From contig CAZZIE010000112.1 in NCBI GenBank assembly GCA_964654185.1, positions 1 to 14,245 on the forward strand: a stretch of 14,245 nucleotides of DNA. Direction: 5' to 3'. This document shows, in pieces, positions 1-6,160 of this stretch. Made by a program: the position numbers and the translations under genes. The first letter of the stretch is position 1. Every line of letters begins with the position of its first letter. This stretch comes from CAYFQV01 sp964654185. GTDB lineage: Bacteria; Spirochaetota; Spirochaetia; DSM-27196; PWMO01. Below the pieces are notes generated by a model, which worked only from the letters and a program-made list of their open reading frames with translations, was not told the DNA's origin and made no database searches.

Positions 1-221
1 CGGTGGCCGAGGTGCCGGTCGACCGGCTGCGCTGGCACCTGGAACGCATGACCACTCACCGCCACCTGTGGACCCATTCACGCAGCGGTCACGAGTGGAT
101 CCGGCGAATCTGGCACCACGAGTACCTGAATCCGCCGGTGATCGGACTGCGCAAAGGGCAGCTGTACATGGACACTGTCGCCCTGCCGCCCGGGGCGGTG
201 GCGTTCCATCTGGTGGCCTGA
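1..221 (+). CDS. C-terminal end of an unrecognised protein (5' partial)
   Basis: The reading frame is already open at the left window edge and ends at TGA 219-221, giving at least 72 residues. Bases 1-2 belong to the preceding codon. The first in-window start (GTG at 3) has no convincing ribosome binding site, so I treat this as the tail of a longer protein. The tail is rich in Trp, His and Arg and ends in a hydrophobic strand pattern with a PPG turn (DTVALPPGAVAFHLVA). A beta-sandwich tail like this is common at the ends of carbohydrate-active enzymes, but I do not recognise the family and assign no function. If the bracketed segment downstream were excised, this gene would converge on amrS across about 49 bp, a normal spacing for the window. 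Confidence 0.55.
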   Translation, partial: VAEVPVDRLRWHLERMTTHRHLWTHSRSGHEWIRRIWHHEYLNPPVIGLRKGQLYMDTVALPPGAVAFHLVA

Positions 222-269
222 GAGATGTGACCCGGAGGCTGACGGGGGTCCAGACCGGCCGCGGAAGCC

Positions 270-291
270 ATCAACAATTCCGGCACCAGTT
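270..291. repeat. Left copy of 22-bp direct repeat (candidate attachment site)
   Basis: These 22 bases, starting ATCAACAATTCCGGC, are identical to 3296-3317. With the next three bases (CAC here, TAC there) the match is 24 of 25. On the minus strand this copy spells the last codons of amrS (V-N-W-C-R-N-C-stop). The sequence before the valine codon no longer resembles AmrS, so only the gene tip is duplicated. The core is followed directly by a small perfect inverted repeat (CGGCG-GT-CGCCG, 294-305). That the repeats are identical is seen directly; the attachment-site role is inferred. Confidence 0.75.
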
Positions 292-313
292 CACGGCGGT
301 CGCCGCCGCGGCA

Positions 314-342
314 TTGACGACCTGCCTTATCACCATTATGAT
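314..342 (+). promoter_or_regulatory. Sigma-70 promoter of the metal-efflux operon
   Basis: The -35 is TTGACG (314-319) and the -10 is TATGAT (337-342), with exactly 17 bp between them. Each hexamer matches consensus at five of six positions. Transcription would start near 349, inside the palindrome at 348-361, leaving a leader of about 45 nt before the GTG at 395. The region is markedly more AT-rich than its surroundings. Confidence 0.7.
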
Positions 343-347
343 GAAAA

Positions 348-361
348 CAATTAAATAATTG
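348..361. promoter_or_regulatory. Palindromic operator for the ArsR/SmtB-type repressor
   Basis: CAATTA-AA-TAATTG is a perfect inverted repeat, with partial extension outward (A345/A346 pair with T363/T364). An outer AAACAA/TTGTTT pair sits at 345-350 and 367-372. It covers the predicted +1, the usual place for CadC/SmtB operators, which are AT-rich imperfect 12-2-12 inverted repeats. The palindrome is visible; binding by the neighbouring regulator is inferred from position and family. Confidence 0.55.
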
Positions 362-394
362 CTTAGTTGTTTGAAGAATGCTGGAGGTCACGCC

Positions 395-775
395 GTGAGC
401 ACGCAAGAGAAGTCAGCGACCTACGCAGCCCCCGACATGTGTACGGAGCTGGGGATCACCTGCCGGGACACCGAACAGGAGCTTCGCGATCGCCTCGTCG
501 ACGTGGCGGGCCTCTCCGAGCTTTTCCGGGCACTCTCGGATGAGACGCGCACGAAGATTCTCTACCTCCTGGCGCGCCAGGAGCTCTGCGTCTGCGACCT
601 TGCACACCTCCTGGATATGACGCTCCCCGCCGTTTCCCACCACCTGCGGCTTCTCAGGACCATGCGTCTTGTGCGTTCCCGTCGCGCCGGGAAGCAAGTC
701 TTCTACACTTTGGACGATGCTCACGTCCTGTCCCTCATTGAGGTGGCTCGCGAGCACTATATCGATCAGAGGTAA
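395..775 (+). CDS. cadC: CadC/SmtB-type ArsR-family metal-sensing repressor
   Basis: This is a 126-residue winged-helix repressor of the ArsR/SmtB family. Such proteins bind an operator without metal and release it when Zn, Cd or Pb binds. The start is GTG 395, with GGAGG at 383-387 and 7-nt spacing. The longer frame beginning at 359 would start inside the operator and is rejected. The recognition region is DMTLPAVSHHLRLLRTMRLV (residues 74-93). Both known metal sites appear intact. The alpha3N site has the ELCVCDL motif (C65, C67) plus N-terminal cysteines C16 and C23, as in CadC. The alpha5 site has D108, H110, H121 and D124, matching the DxH...HxxE pattern with Asp for Glu. The gene ends 3 bp before the ATPase start, forming one operon. 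Preference for Cd/Pb/Zn is inferred from the ligands. Confidence 0.9.
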   Translation: MSTQEKSATYAAPDMCTELGITCRDTEQELRDRLVDVAGLSELFRALSDETRTKILYLLARQELCVCDLAHLLDMTLPAVSHHLRLLRTMRLVRSRRAGKQVFYTLDDAHVLSLIEVAREHYIDQR

Positions 776-778
776 GTG

Positions 779-3079
779 ATGAGCGACTCCGAGAGAATGC
801 AGAAGTACCGCATTGAAGGCATCGACTGCGCGAGTTGCGCCAACGACATTGAGACGGCCCTGCGAAAGCTCGACGGCTTCGACGGTGCCAGCGTCAGCTT
901 TGCCACGAACACCATCTCCATTCCCGAAGGGCACCGCGAGACTGCCGAGAGGACGATCTCCCGGATCGAGCCGGAAGCGCGAATCGTCGACGCGACGGGG
1001 CGGGGCGGTTCATCGCAGTCCGGCGGTCGGCCCGACGGCGCGCCTGCCCGCGGTGGTTCAGGGGCCGCGGGCGGGCCGGACCTCGACGGTGCCCCGACTC
1101 GCAGTGAGCGCGCGAAGGCGATCTGGCGGGTCGGCCGCATAGTGCTGGCCCTCGTCATCACCGTCCTCGGAGTTCTGTTCCAGGAGCCGCTGCGCGCAAC
1201 CCCCTTCGGCCTGGGCGAGTACGCGGTGTTCCTCGTGGCGTACCTCCTGGTTGGGTGGCCGGTCCTGTCGAGCGCGGTCAGGAACATCCTGCGGGGGCGT
1301 GTCTTCGACGAGATGTTCCTCATGACCGTCGCGACCCTCGGCGCCATTGCCATTCATGAGCTTGCCGAGGCCGTTGCGGTCATGCTCTTCTACTCGATCG
1401 GCGAGTACGTGCAGGACCGCGCGGTCGGTCGTTCACGCCGGTCCATCTCGTCGCTGATGGACCTGCGGCCGGACTTCGCGCGGCTCGTCGGCGACGAGGG
1501 CATCAGCTCGGTGGAGCCCGGATCGGTCGAGGTCGGCGCGACGATTGAGGTTCGCCCGGGCGAGCGCGTGCCTCTCGATGGTGAGGTGGTCCGCGGGGAC
1601 TCCACGGTCGATACCTCCGCACTCACCGGCGAGTCCGTCCCGCGCTCCGTCGCGGAAGGCGACACCGTCCTCTCGGGGTTCGTGAACGGCGCCGGAAGCA
1701 TTCGCGTGCGCGTGACAAAGGCGTTCGCCGATTCGTCGGTCTCCCGGATCCTGGAGCTCGTCGAGGATGCAGCCGGCCGGAAGGCGCCGACGGAGAAGTT
1801 CATCTCCCGACTTGCGGCGGTGTACACCCCAATCGTCGTGGGAGTTGCCGCAGCCATTGCCTTTGTGCCGCCCCTGGTCTTCCCGGATGCGCTGCTCGGG
1901 GAGTGGGTCTATCGCGCCCTGGTCATGCTCGTCATCTCATGCCCCTGCGCCCTCGTCATCTCCGTTCCCCTTGGGTACTTCGGCGGGATCGGCGGCGCAT
2001 CCCGGAATGGCATCCTGATCAAGGGGTCGAACTACCTGGACGCGCTCACCGACCTCTCGACCGTCGTGGTGGACAAAACCGGCACCCTCACGCGGGGCAC
2101 TTTCGAGGTGGTTCGTACGGAACCCCGAAACGGCTTCGATGGGGACGAGGTTCTGCGGCTTGCGGCGCTCGCGGAATCCCACTCCAGCCACCCGATTGCG
2201 AGATCCATACGCGCGGCGTACGAGCGCGCGGCATCCGCCGGCGGCGGGCCCGACACTTCCGGCTCCCGCGGCGCCCACCGGGGCGGCCCTGCCGGTGAAG
2301 CGGGCACCGGCACAGCGGCGGGCCTGGATACCGATACAGTGACCGACGTCCATGAAGAGAAGGGTTACGGCGTCATGGCCCGGGTCGGATCGCAGCGAGT
2401 TCTTGCCGGAAGCGACCGTCTGCTTCACCGGGAGCACATTGAGCACGGCGACTGCAATGCCGAAGGGACCGTCGTCTACGTCGCTGTCGATGATACCTAC
2501 GCCGGGTACATCGTCATTGCCGACGAGGTGAAGCCGGATGCCGCTGAAGCCGTGGCGGAGATGAAGGCGCTCGGGGTCGATCGGGTGATCATGCTTACCG
2601 GCGACAGCGAAGCCATCGCGAAGCGCATTGCAGAAGATACGGGAATCGACGCGGTCTACGCCGAGTTACTGCCGGAGGAGAAGGTCGCGAAGGTCGAGGA
2701 GATTGCCGCGGCGCTCCCCGAGGGTAAGCGACTGGCCTTCGTGGGCGACGGAATCAACGACGCTCCCGTCCTCATGCGCGCCGACATCGGCATTGCCATG
2801 GGAGCCCTGGGATCGGACGCCGCCATTGAAGCTGCGGACATCGTCCTCATGGACGACCAGATGCGCGGCGTGGGCAACTCCATCCGGGTGGCACGGCACA
2901 CTCGATCGGTTGTGCTGCAGAACATCGTCCTTGCGCTGCTCGTGAAGGCGGTCTTCCTTACCCTCGGCGCCTTCGGCATTGCCACCATGTGGGAGGCAGT
3001 GATTGCCGACGTGGGAGTATCTCTTCTGGCGGTGTTGAATGCGACACGGACGTTACGGATGTCGCGGTGGAGCAAGTGA
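779..3079 (+). CDS. cadA: Zn/Cd/Pb-exporting P1B-type ATPase
   Basis: This 766-residue inner-membrane pump uses ATP to export soft divalent metals. ATG 779 is chosen over GTG 776 because AGAGG (768-772) is better spaced. In order it has: one N-terminal HMA domain with GIDCASC (C17, C20); membrane helices from about residue 118; an actuator domain with TGES (283-286); the transport motif CPC (388-390); the phosphorylation motif DKTGT (D432); the nucleotide-domain HP (471-472); and GDGIND (656-661). K723 and D744 in the last helices are 21 residues apart, as for ZntA K693/D714, which supports Zn/Cd/Pb specificity over Cu. Two Gly/Pro/Ala-rich linkers are odd: about 74-109 between HMA and the first helix, and 484-520 inside the nucleotide domain. 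Regulation is presumably by the upstream repressor, whose stop codon is 3 bp away. Confidence 0.95.
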   Translation: MSDSERMQKYRIEGIDCASCANDIETALRKLDGFDGASVSFATNTISIPEGHRETAERTISRIEPEARIVDATGRGGSSQSGGRPDGAPARGGSGAAGGPDLDGAPTRSERAKAIWRVGRIVLALVITVLGVLFQEPLRATPFGLGEYAVFLVAYLLVGWPVLSSAVRNILRGRVFDEMFLMTVATLGAIAIHELAEAVAVMLFYSIGEYVQDRAVGRSRRSISSLMDLRPDFARLVGDEGISSVEPGSVEVGATIEVRPGERVPLDGEVVRGDSTVDTSALTGESVPRSVAEGDTVLSGFVNGAGSIRVRVTKAFADSSVSRILELVEDAAGRKAPTEKFISRLAAVYTPIVVGVAAAIAFVPPLVFPDALLGEWVYRALVMLVISCPCALVISVPLGYFGGIGGASRNGILIKGSNYLDALTDLSTVVVDKTGTLTRGTFEVVRTEPRNGFDGDEVLRLAALAESHSSHPIARSIRAAYERAASAGGGPDTSGSRGAHRGGPAGEAGTGTAAGLDTDTVTDVHEEKGYGVMARVGSQRVLAGSDRLLHREHIEHGDCNAEGTVVYVAVDDTYAGYIVIADEVKPDAAEAVAEMKALGVDRVIMLTGDSEAIAKRIAEDTGIDAVYAELLPEEKVAKVEEIAAALPEGKRLAFVGDGINDAPVLMRADIGIAMGALGSDAAIEAADIVLMDDQMRGVGNSIRVARHTRSVVLQNIVLALLVKAVFLTLGAFGIATMWEAVIADVGVSLLAVLNATRTLRMSRWSK

Positions 3080-3089
3080 ACGGAGCAAA

Positions 3090-3124
3090 CAAAAAGGGCA
3101 GCCACGCACTGCGCAGCTGCCCTT
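3090..3124 (-). terminator. Rho-independent terminator for tRNA-Asn
   Basis: On the minus strand AAGGGCAGC pairs perfectly with GCTGCCCTT (9 bp; plus-strand arms 3116-3124 and 3094-3102) around a 13-nt loop. The descending arm runs into a T-tract (complement of 3091-3095). It lies 9 bp beyond the tRNA 3' end. Read on the plus strand the same hairpin is followed only by a short CTT, so it may also weakly stop the convergent ATPase transcript. Confidence 0.8.
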
Positions 3125-3133
3125 CATCTCAAG

Positions 3134-3206
3134 CTCCCGCGGTTGGACTCGAACCAACGACCCAGTGGTTAACAGCCACTTGCTCTACCGGCTGAGCTAC
3201 ACGGGA
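3134..3206 (-). tRNA. tRNA-Asn (anticodon GTT)
   Basis: The minus strand folds as a complete cloverleaf. The 7-bp acceptor is TCCCGTG with CGCGGGA (one G-T pair). The D arm is GCTC/GAGC with the AGCCGGTA loop. The 5-bp anticodon stem AGTGG/CCACT closes loop CTGTTAA with anticodon GTT. The T arm is GTTGG-TTCGAGT-CCAAC. The discriminator base is G at 3134. CCA is not encoded and must be added enzymatically. The gene converges on the ATPase gene and lies inside the repeat-bracketed segment. Confidence 0.97.
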
Positions 3207-3229
3207 ACGTTTAACGGTAACGGGAACGT
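3201..3229. repeat. 10-bp direct repeat at the tRNA-Asn 5' end
   Basis: ACGGGAACGT occurs at 3201-3210 and again at 3220-3229, a 19-bp period. The first copy includes the first six bases of the tRNA (minus strand), and the second lies in its leader. It may be a small slippage duplication; no function is assigned. Confidence 0.5.
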
Positions 3230-3254
3230 ACAGTATCTCCGCGCAGAGTGTCAA
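3226..3254 (-). promoter_or_regulatory. Probable promoter of tRNA-Asn
   Basis: On the minus strand a perfect -35 TTGACA lies at 3254-3249. The -10 is poor: at 17-bp spacing it reads GTACGT (3231-3226), and the closest alternatives (TACTGT, TGTACG) match only half of consensus. The tRNA begins 19 bp beyond, so a short leader fits. The -35 is convincing, but the exact -10 is not decided. Confidence 0.45.
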
Positions 3255-3295
3255 GAACTGCTGGTCGGACGCGACGCAGAGCGGCCCGGGAGGTG

Positions 3296-3317
3296 ATCAA
3301 CAATTCCGGCACCAGTT
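3296..3317. repeat. Right copy of 22-bp direct repeat, inside the amrS 3' end
   Basis: Identical to 270-291. It covers the stop codon (TGA, 3299-3297) and last six codons plus two bases of amrS. With the next three bases the match spans the last seven codons plus stop, with one silent difference. An exchange at this core would leave the AmrS protein sequence unchanged. Confidence 0.75.
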
Positions 3318-4346
3318 TACAAAAGGCGCAGGCTCGCCGCAGTTGGCGCAACGGTTGTCGTCGGTGAGACCGGGGGTGCGGATGACGTAGCGGTTGCGGG
3401 TCACCAGGACGGTTCCGCAATGTGCACAGCGCGTGTCGGCGGCGCCGGGAACGTTGCCGGGGTAGACGTGGTGGAGGTGCTCCTTCGCGATTTCCATGCG
3501 CGAGTAGAGGTGCTCCGGTGTGGTGCCTTCCTGCACGTACTGGTAGCTCGGGTAGTATGCACTCAGATGAAAGGGAATCTCCGGATCAATGCCGGCAACG
3601 TGCTTTGCGATCGCCCGGATCTCCTCATCGCTGTCGTTCTTGCCCGGAATGACCAGCGTCGTGATTTCGACGTGGCAGCGCTCGTAGGCGATCTCGATTG
3701 CCTGGAGTACCTCCTTCAATCCCGCCTTCAGCTCCTTGCGGTAGAACTCCTCCTGATATCCTTTGAGATCGATGTTCACAGCGTTCATTGCCCCGAAGAT
3801 GTCTTTCGCTGAGTCCTCATTGAGGTAGCCCGCGGTTACGAGGACGTTCTTCATGCCGGCCTCCGCAACGAGACGGGCGGAGTCGAGCACGTATTCCCCG
3901 TGAATGGTCGGCTCGTTGTAGGTATAGGCAACACCCACCGAGTTGTGCTTCTCGGCGCTGCGTACCAGGTCCTCAGGGCTCACGTACTCCGCGTACGCCG
4001 TGGTGGACTGTGAGATCCGGTAGTTCTGGCAGAAGGGGCACCGAAGACTGCATCCGAGGAAGCCGATCGAGAGAATGTGACTTCCCGGATGAAAGTGGTA
4101 GAGCGGTTTCTTCTCGATCGGGTCCATTGCCAGGGCGGAGGCCTGCCCGTAGAAGGGGAGGACCAGGGAGCCCTCGTCGTTCCGTCGCACGCCGCACATG
4201 CCCCAGCTGCCGGGCCGGATGACGCAGTTGTGCGGACACAGCGTGCACTGCACCACATGGTCCTTTCGTGTGTGCCAGTATGAGCCCTCCTTGAGGACCT
4301 CGTCCGAACCCGCGGTGGTGCGCCCATTCCAGACTGTCCGTGCCAT
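3297..4346 (-). CDS. amrS: AmmeMemoRadiSam system radical SAM enzyme
   Basis: This 349-residue cytosolic radical SAM protein belongs to the family related to pyruvate formate-lyase activating enzymes. Its physiological substrate is not established. The [4Fe-4S]/SAM-binding motif is GCSLRCPFCQN (C99, C103, C106). Upstream is the family's cysteine cluster, CTLCPHNC and GMCGVR (C34, C37, C41, C51). TYNEP (142-146) is also typical. A zinc-ribbon-like tail has C307/C310 and C333/C336, with two further cysteines, C346 and C349, at the extreme end. The start is ATG 4346 with only a weak upstream GGGA. The usual partners (AmmeMemo proteins AmrA/AmrB) are not in the window. It lies 99 bp downstream of the PilZ gene on the same strand and may be read with it. 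Its last seven codons plus stop are duplicated at the left repeat. Confidence 0.88.
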   Translation of the reverse strand: MARTVWNGRTTAGSDEVLKEGSYWHTRKDHVVQCTLCPHNCVIRPGSWGMCGVRRNDEGSLVLPFYGQASALAMDPIEKKPLYHFHPGSHILSIGFLGCSLRCPFCQNYRISQSTTAYAEYVSPEDLVRSAEKHNSVGVAYTYNEPTIHGEYVLDSARLVAEAGMKNVLVTAGYLNEDSAKDIFGAMNAVNIDLKGYQEEFYRKELKAGLKEVLQAIEIAYERCHVEITTLVIPGKNDSDEEIRAIAKHVAGIDPEIPFHLSAYYPSYQYVQEGTTPEHLYSRMEIAKEHLHHVYPGNVPGAADTRCAHCGTVLVTRNRYVIRTPGLTDDNRCANCGEPAPFVNWCRNC

Positions 4347-4445
4347 GTCCCAAAGTTGATACGACGGATCGCCTGCTGTCCAGTGCCGGGGGCAGGAAGT
4401 GCGGGGCCGGGTGAAGATCGTCGCGGGTAGTACCCGTCGTCCGGT

Positions 4446-5174
4446 TTATCGGTGGGTGTGGAGCATGCGCTCCGAGGAGCCCTCAATGTAGCTGCGGATC
4501 GTCTCTGCGGTGGCAGCGTCGCGCGTTTCGAAGCGGAGGGCGAGCTCCTTGCCGACCCGCACGATCGTGCAGGTCACGGTAAGGATCTCGTCGCCGAGTT
4601 GAAGCGAACAGTCGTCGAGTTGACGCCCCTGGGGAACGTCCCGGAGAGCGTGCTGCTCTTCCGGCACAAAGCGCAGCCCCGTCGAGGAGATATCCACAAC
4701 CGTGCCGGTCATGATCTGAAAGGTGGTCGGATGGCAGAAGGCAAAGTGAATGTCGTCGGGACCGTGGGGGACGTAGCGGTGCTCCGTCCGGCCTTCGTCG
4801 AGCTTCTTGTACCGGCTCACCACTTCCTTCAACCGGTCAAGCTCGGCATTGTCGTCGAGCGCCTCAGAGACGAGGGCGTTGACCTGCAGGTGCTGCGCCT
4901 TTTCCGCCTCCTCCTCGGAGAGATTGTCCCCTTCGAGGAGAATAAAGACGGTGGCGTCCCGGGAGCGCTGCTGCCGAAGGAAGGCGACGAAAGGCTTCCA
5001 GTGGCGCGGAAAGTCCTGGGCGCTGAAAAGCACCACGTCCGGCGCGATCTCATCCAGGTTGTCCATGGCCTTGATGGGATTCCAGTAGTGGATGAGCTCG
5101 CTGCCGTGAGGCCGGAAATGGGAGTGGACCAGGTCGCCGAGAGTCTGGCGATTCGACACAAGGAGAATCTTCAT
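4446..5174 (-). CDS. PilZ-domain protein with pseudo-receiver N-terminus
   Basis: A 242-residue cytosolic protein, predicted to be a c-di-GMP effector. The C-terminal part (about 127-240) is a PilZ domain with both ligand motifs: RxxxR as RTEHR (R129, R133) and DxSxxG as DISSTG (D161, S163, G166). Residues 1-110 have the alternating beta/alpha pattern of a response-regulator receiver (KILLVSNR, PDVVLFS, VFILLEGD). However, the acidic pocket reads S7-N8 and the phospho-acceptor position is S51, so it probably cannot be phosphorylated. The ATG overlaps the stop of the upstream secreted-protein gene (ATGA, 5174-5171), which implies translational coupling. No output domain such as DNA binding is visible, so it likely acts by protein contact. 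The c-di-GMP role is inferred from the intact motifs. Confidence 0.85.
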   Translation of the reverse strand: MKILLVSNRQTLGDLVHSHFRPHGSELIHYWNPIKAMDNLDEIAPDVVLFSAQDFPRHWKPFVAFLRQQRSRDATVFILLEGDNLSEEEAEKAQHLQVNALVSEALDDNAELDRLKEVVSRYKKLDEGRTEHRYVPHGPDDIHFAFCHPTTFQIMTGTVVDISSTGLRFVPEEQHALRDVPQGRQLDDCSLQLGDEILTVTCTIVRVGKELALRFETRDAATAETIRSYIEGSSERMLHTHR

Positions 5175-6157
5175 GGTGCGGTGCCTACGTTCGTCACGTT
5201 GTAGTCGTAGATCTCCCAGGTCTGATCGTCACGACGGAGGAAGTAGGTATACCGGCGAATGGCGGTGAAGCCCTCCTCCTGAAAGCGCAGGTTGGCAATG
5301 ACCTGGCCCTCCGTCGGCGTGTAGGTGGTCTGCAGGATCTCGAAGCGCGAGGGGATCGCGCTTATGTCTTCATCTATCCGTTCCCCGCGCAGTTGCTCCC
5401 GGAACTCCGCGAGCTCCTCCTGCCGTTCCTCCTCGGAGAGGCGCAGGAACTCCCGCTCCCGGGCGGGGTTGGACCGGAGGAGACTTTCCACGTCGAGGTA
5501 GAGAAAGAAGCGGTTCCACTGCCCGCGCTGTCGCGCCCGAATGGTGCGGCGAACCACCTCATCCGGCGGAATCTCCTCGCGCTCGAGGATCTCCGCGGTT
5601 TCGACGTCTATCCGCTCCTGCATGGTCTCCTCGACCGTCTGAACCTCAGGGCGGACGGAGAGCATGAGGCGGTCGGAAGCAATGGCTTCACCGTTCCCAT
5701 CGATCAATTCAGGATAGAATGTCGCGGTGACCACGTAGACGCCGGGCTCCGTCACCGCAACGTAGTCGCCAAGGCTCTCGACGAATCCGTACTCGGCGCC
5801 GGGCTGGAGACTGAGCTCGCGGTAGAAAACCCGTTGATTCGACGTGCGGGCGTTGATAAATTGCTGAGACGCGTCGAGTTCTCTGTTCGACAGGGTCCTC
5901 ACATCGAATTCAATGTTGAAGACCCGATTCTCCGCAAGTCGGAAGCGATAAGGCTCGGCAGAGTCGTTCCGCAGGGTGAGCTTGATCTGGATCTCGCTGT
6001 CCGGAAAGTAGACTTCCGCGTCGAAAAAGCGGATGGAAAGATCTACGCCTTGGGCGTTTGCAAACGGCCCAATGAATGCAAACGCCACGACGGCGCAGAG
6101 GAGAACACGCTTTTTCAGGGAATGCTTCGTTCTCACTGATAACAATTTTCGGAACAA
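5171..6157 (-). CDS. Secreted two-domain protein of unknown function
   Basis: A 328-residue protein with an N-terminal signal peptide: a basic stretch (KHSLKKR), a hydrophobic core (VLLCAVVAFAFIGPF) and a likely cleavage site ANA-QG after residue 35. No lipobox is seen, so a soluble periplasmic protein is likely. Residues 38-170 look like an Ig-like beta-sandwich (IQIKLTLRNDSAEPYRF; LSLQPGAEYGFVE; PGVYVVTATFYP). Residues 205-325 resemble a small alpha+beta, NTF2-like or DUF4878-like domain, with a charged Glu/Arg-rich helical stretch between. TTG 6157 is used as the start, with AAGGA about 11 nt upstream. GTG 6136 is an alternative that leaves the signal peptide intact. It is the first gene of the minus-strand group and is coupled to the PilZ gene. 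No function is known; domain assignments are tentative. Confidence 0.75.
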   Translation of the reverse strand: MFRKLLSVRTKHSLKKRVLLCAVVAFAFIGPFANAQGVDLSIRFFDAEVYFPDSEIQIKLTLRNDSAEPYRFRLAENRVFNIEFDVRTLSNRELDASQQFINARTSNQRVFYRELSLQPGAEYGFVESLGDYVAVTEPGVYVVTATFYPELIDGNGEAIASDRLMLSVRPEVQTVEETMQERIDVETAEILEREEIPPDEVVRRTIRARQRGQWNRFFLYLDVESLLRSNPAREREFLRLSEEERQEELAEFREQLRGERIDEDISAIPSRFEILQTTYTPTEGQVIANLRFQEEGFTAIRRYTYFLRRDDQTWEIYDYNVTNVGTAP

Positions 6158-6160
6158 AAC

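Larger units (their letters stand above)
270..3317. mobile_element. Candidate integrated 3.0-kb segment carrying metal efflux operon and tRNA-Asn
   Basis: The segment lies between two 22-bp direct repeats spaced 3026 bp apart. The right copy is the intact 3' end of amrS, and the left copy is a detached duplicate of that gene tip. Tyrosine-recombinase elements that use the 3' end of a gene leave exactly this arrangement: the gene stays whole and a fragment of its end marks the far border. The cargo is a metal-sensing repressor, a P-type ATPase and tRNA-Asn. No integrase, excisionase or transposase is present inside, so the segment would be either a decayed element or one mobilised in trans. 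Against recent arrival, the ATPase has the same GGAP-type low-complexity linkers as chromosomal proteins nearby, and a tRNA gene is unusual cargo. An old duplication is the main alternative. Confidence 0.35.

Noticed and set aside
229..250. GACCC...GGGTC stem after the first gene as a terminator
   Set aside because: The stem is only 5 bp with a 12-nt loop and no T-tract.
271..336. 22-codon minus-strand frame ending in VNWCRNC
   Set aside because: Only the last seven codons match AmrS and the upstream residues are unrelated. It is better explained as a duplicated gene tip than as a gene.
359..394. Longer repressor start at 359
   Set aside because: The start would lie inside the operator palindrome and almost at the predicted transcription start, without a ribosome binding site. 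GTG 395 has a well-spaced GGAGG.
3134..3206. tRNA-Asn as the integration site of the bracketed segment
   Set aside because: I found no duplicate of the tRNA 3' end elsewhere in the window. The direct repeat maps to the amrS end instead.
4422..4438. CGGGT-AGT-ACCCG hairpin in the gap between the PilZ gene and amrS as a terminator
   Set aside because: The stem is only 5 bp with a 3-nt loop and no T-run follows on either strand, so I cannot say that it separates the two genes.
4452..6139. Plus-strand frames opposite the PilZ and secreted-protein genes (4452-5204 and 5393-6139)
   Set aside because: The minus strand shows a signal peptide, PilZ motifs and an ATGA junction. The plus frames have none of these and are shadows.
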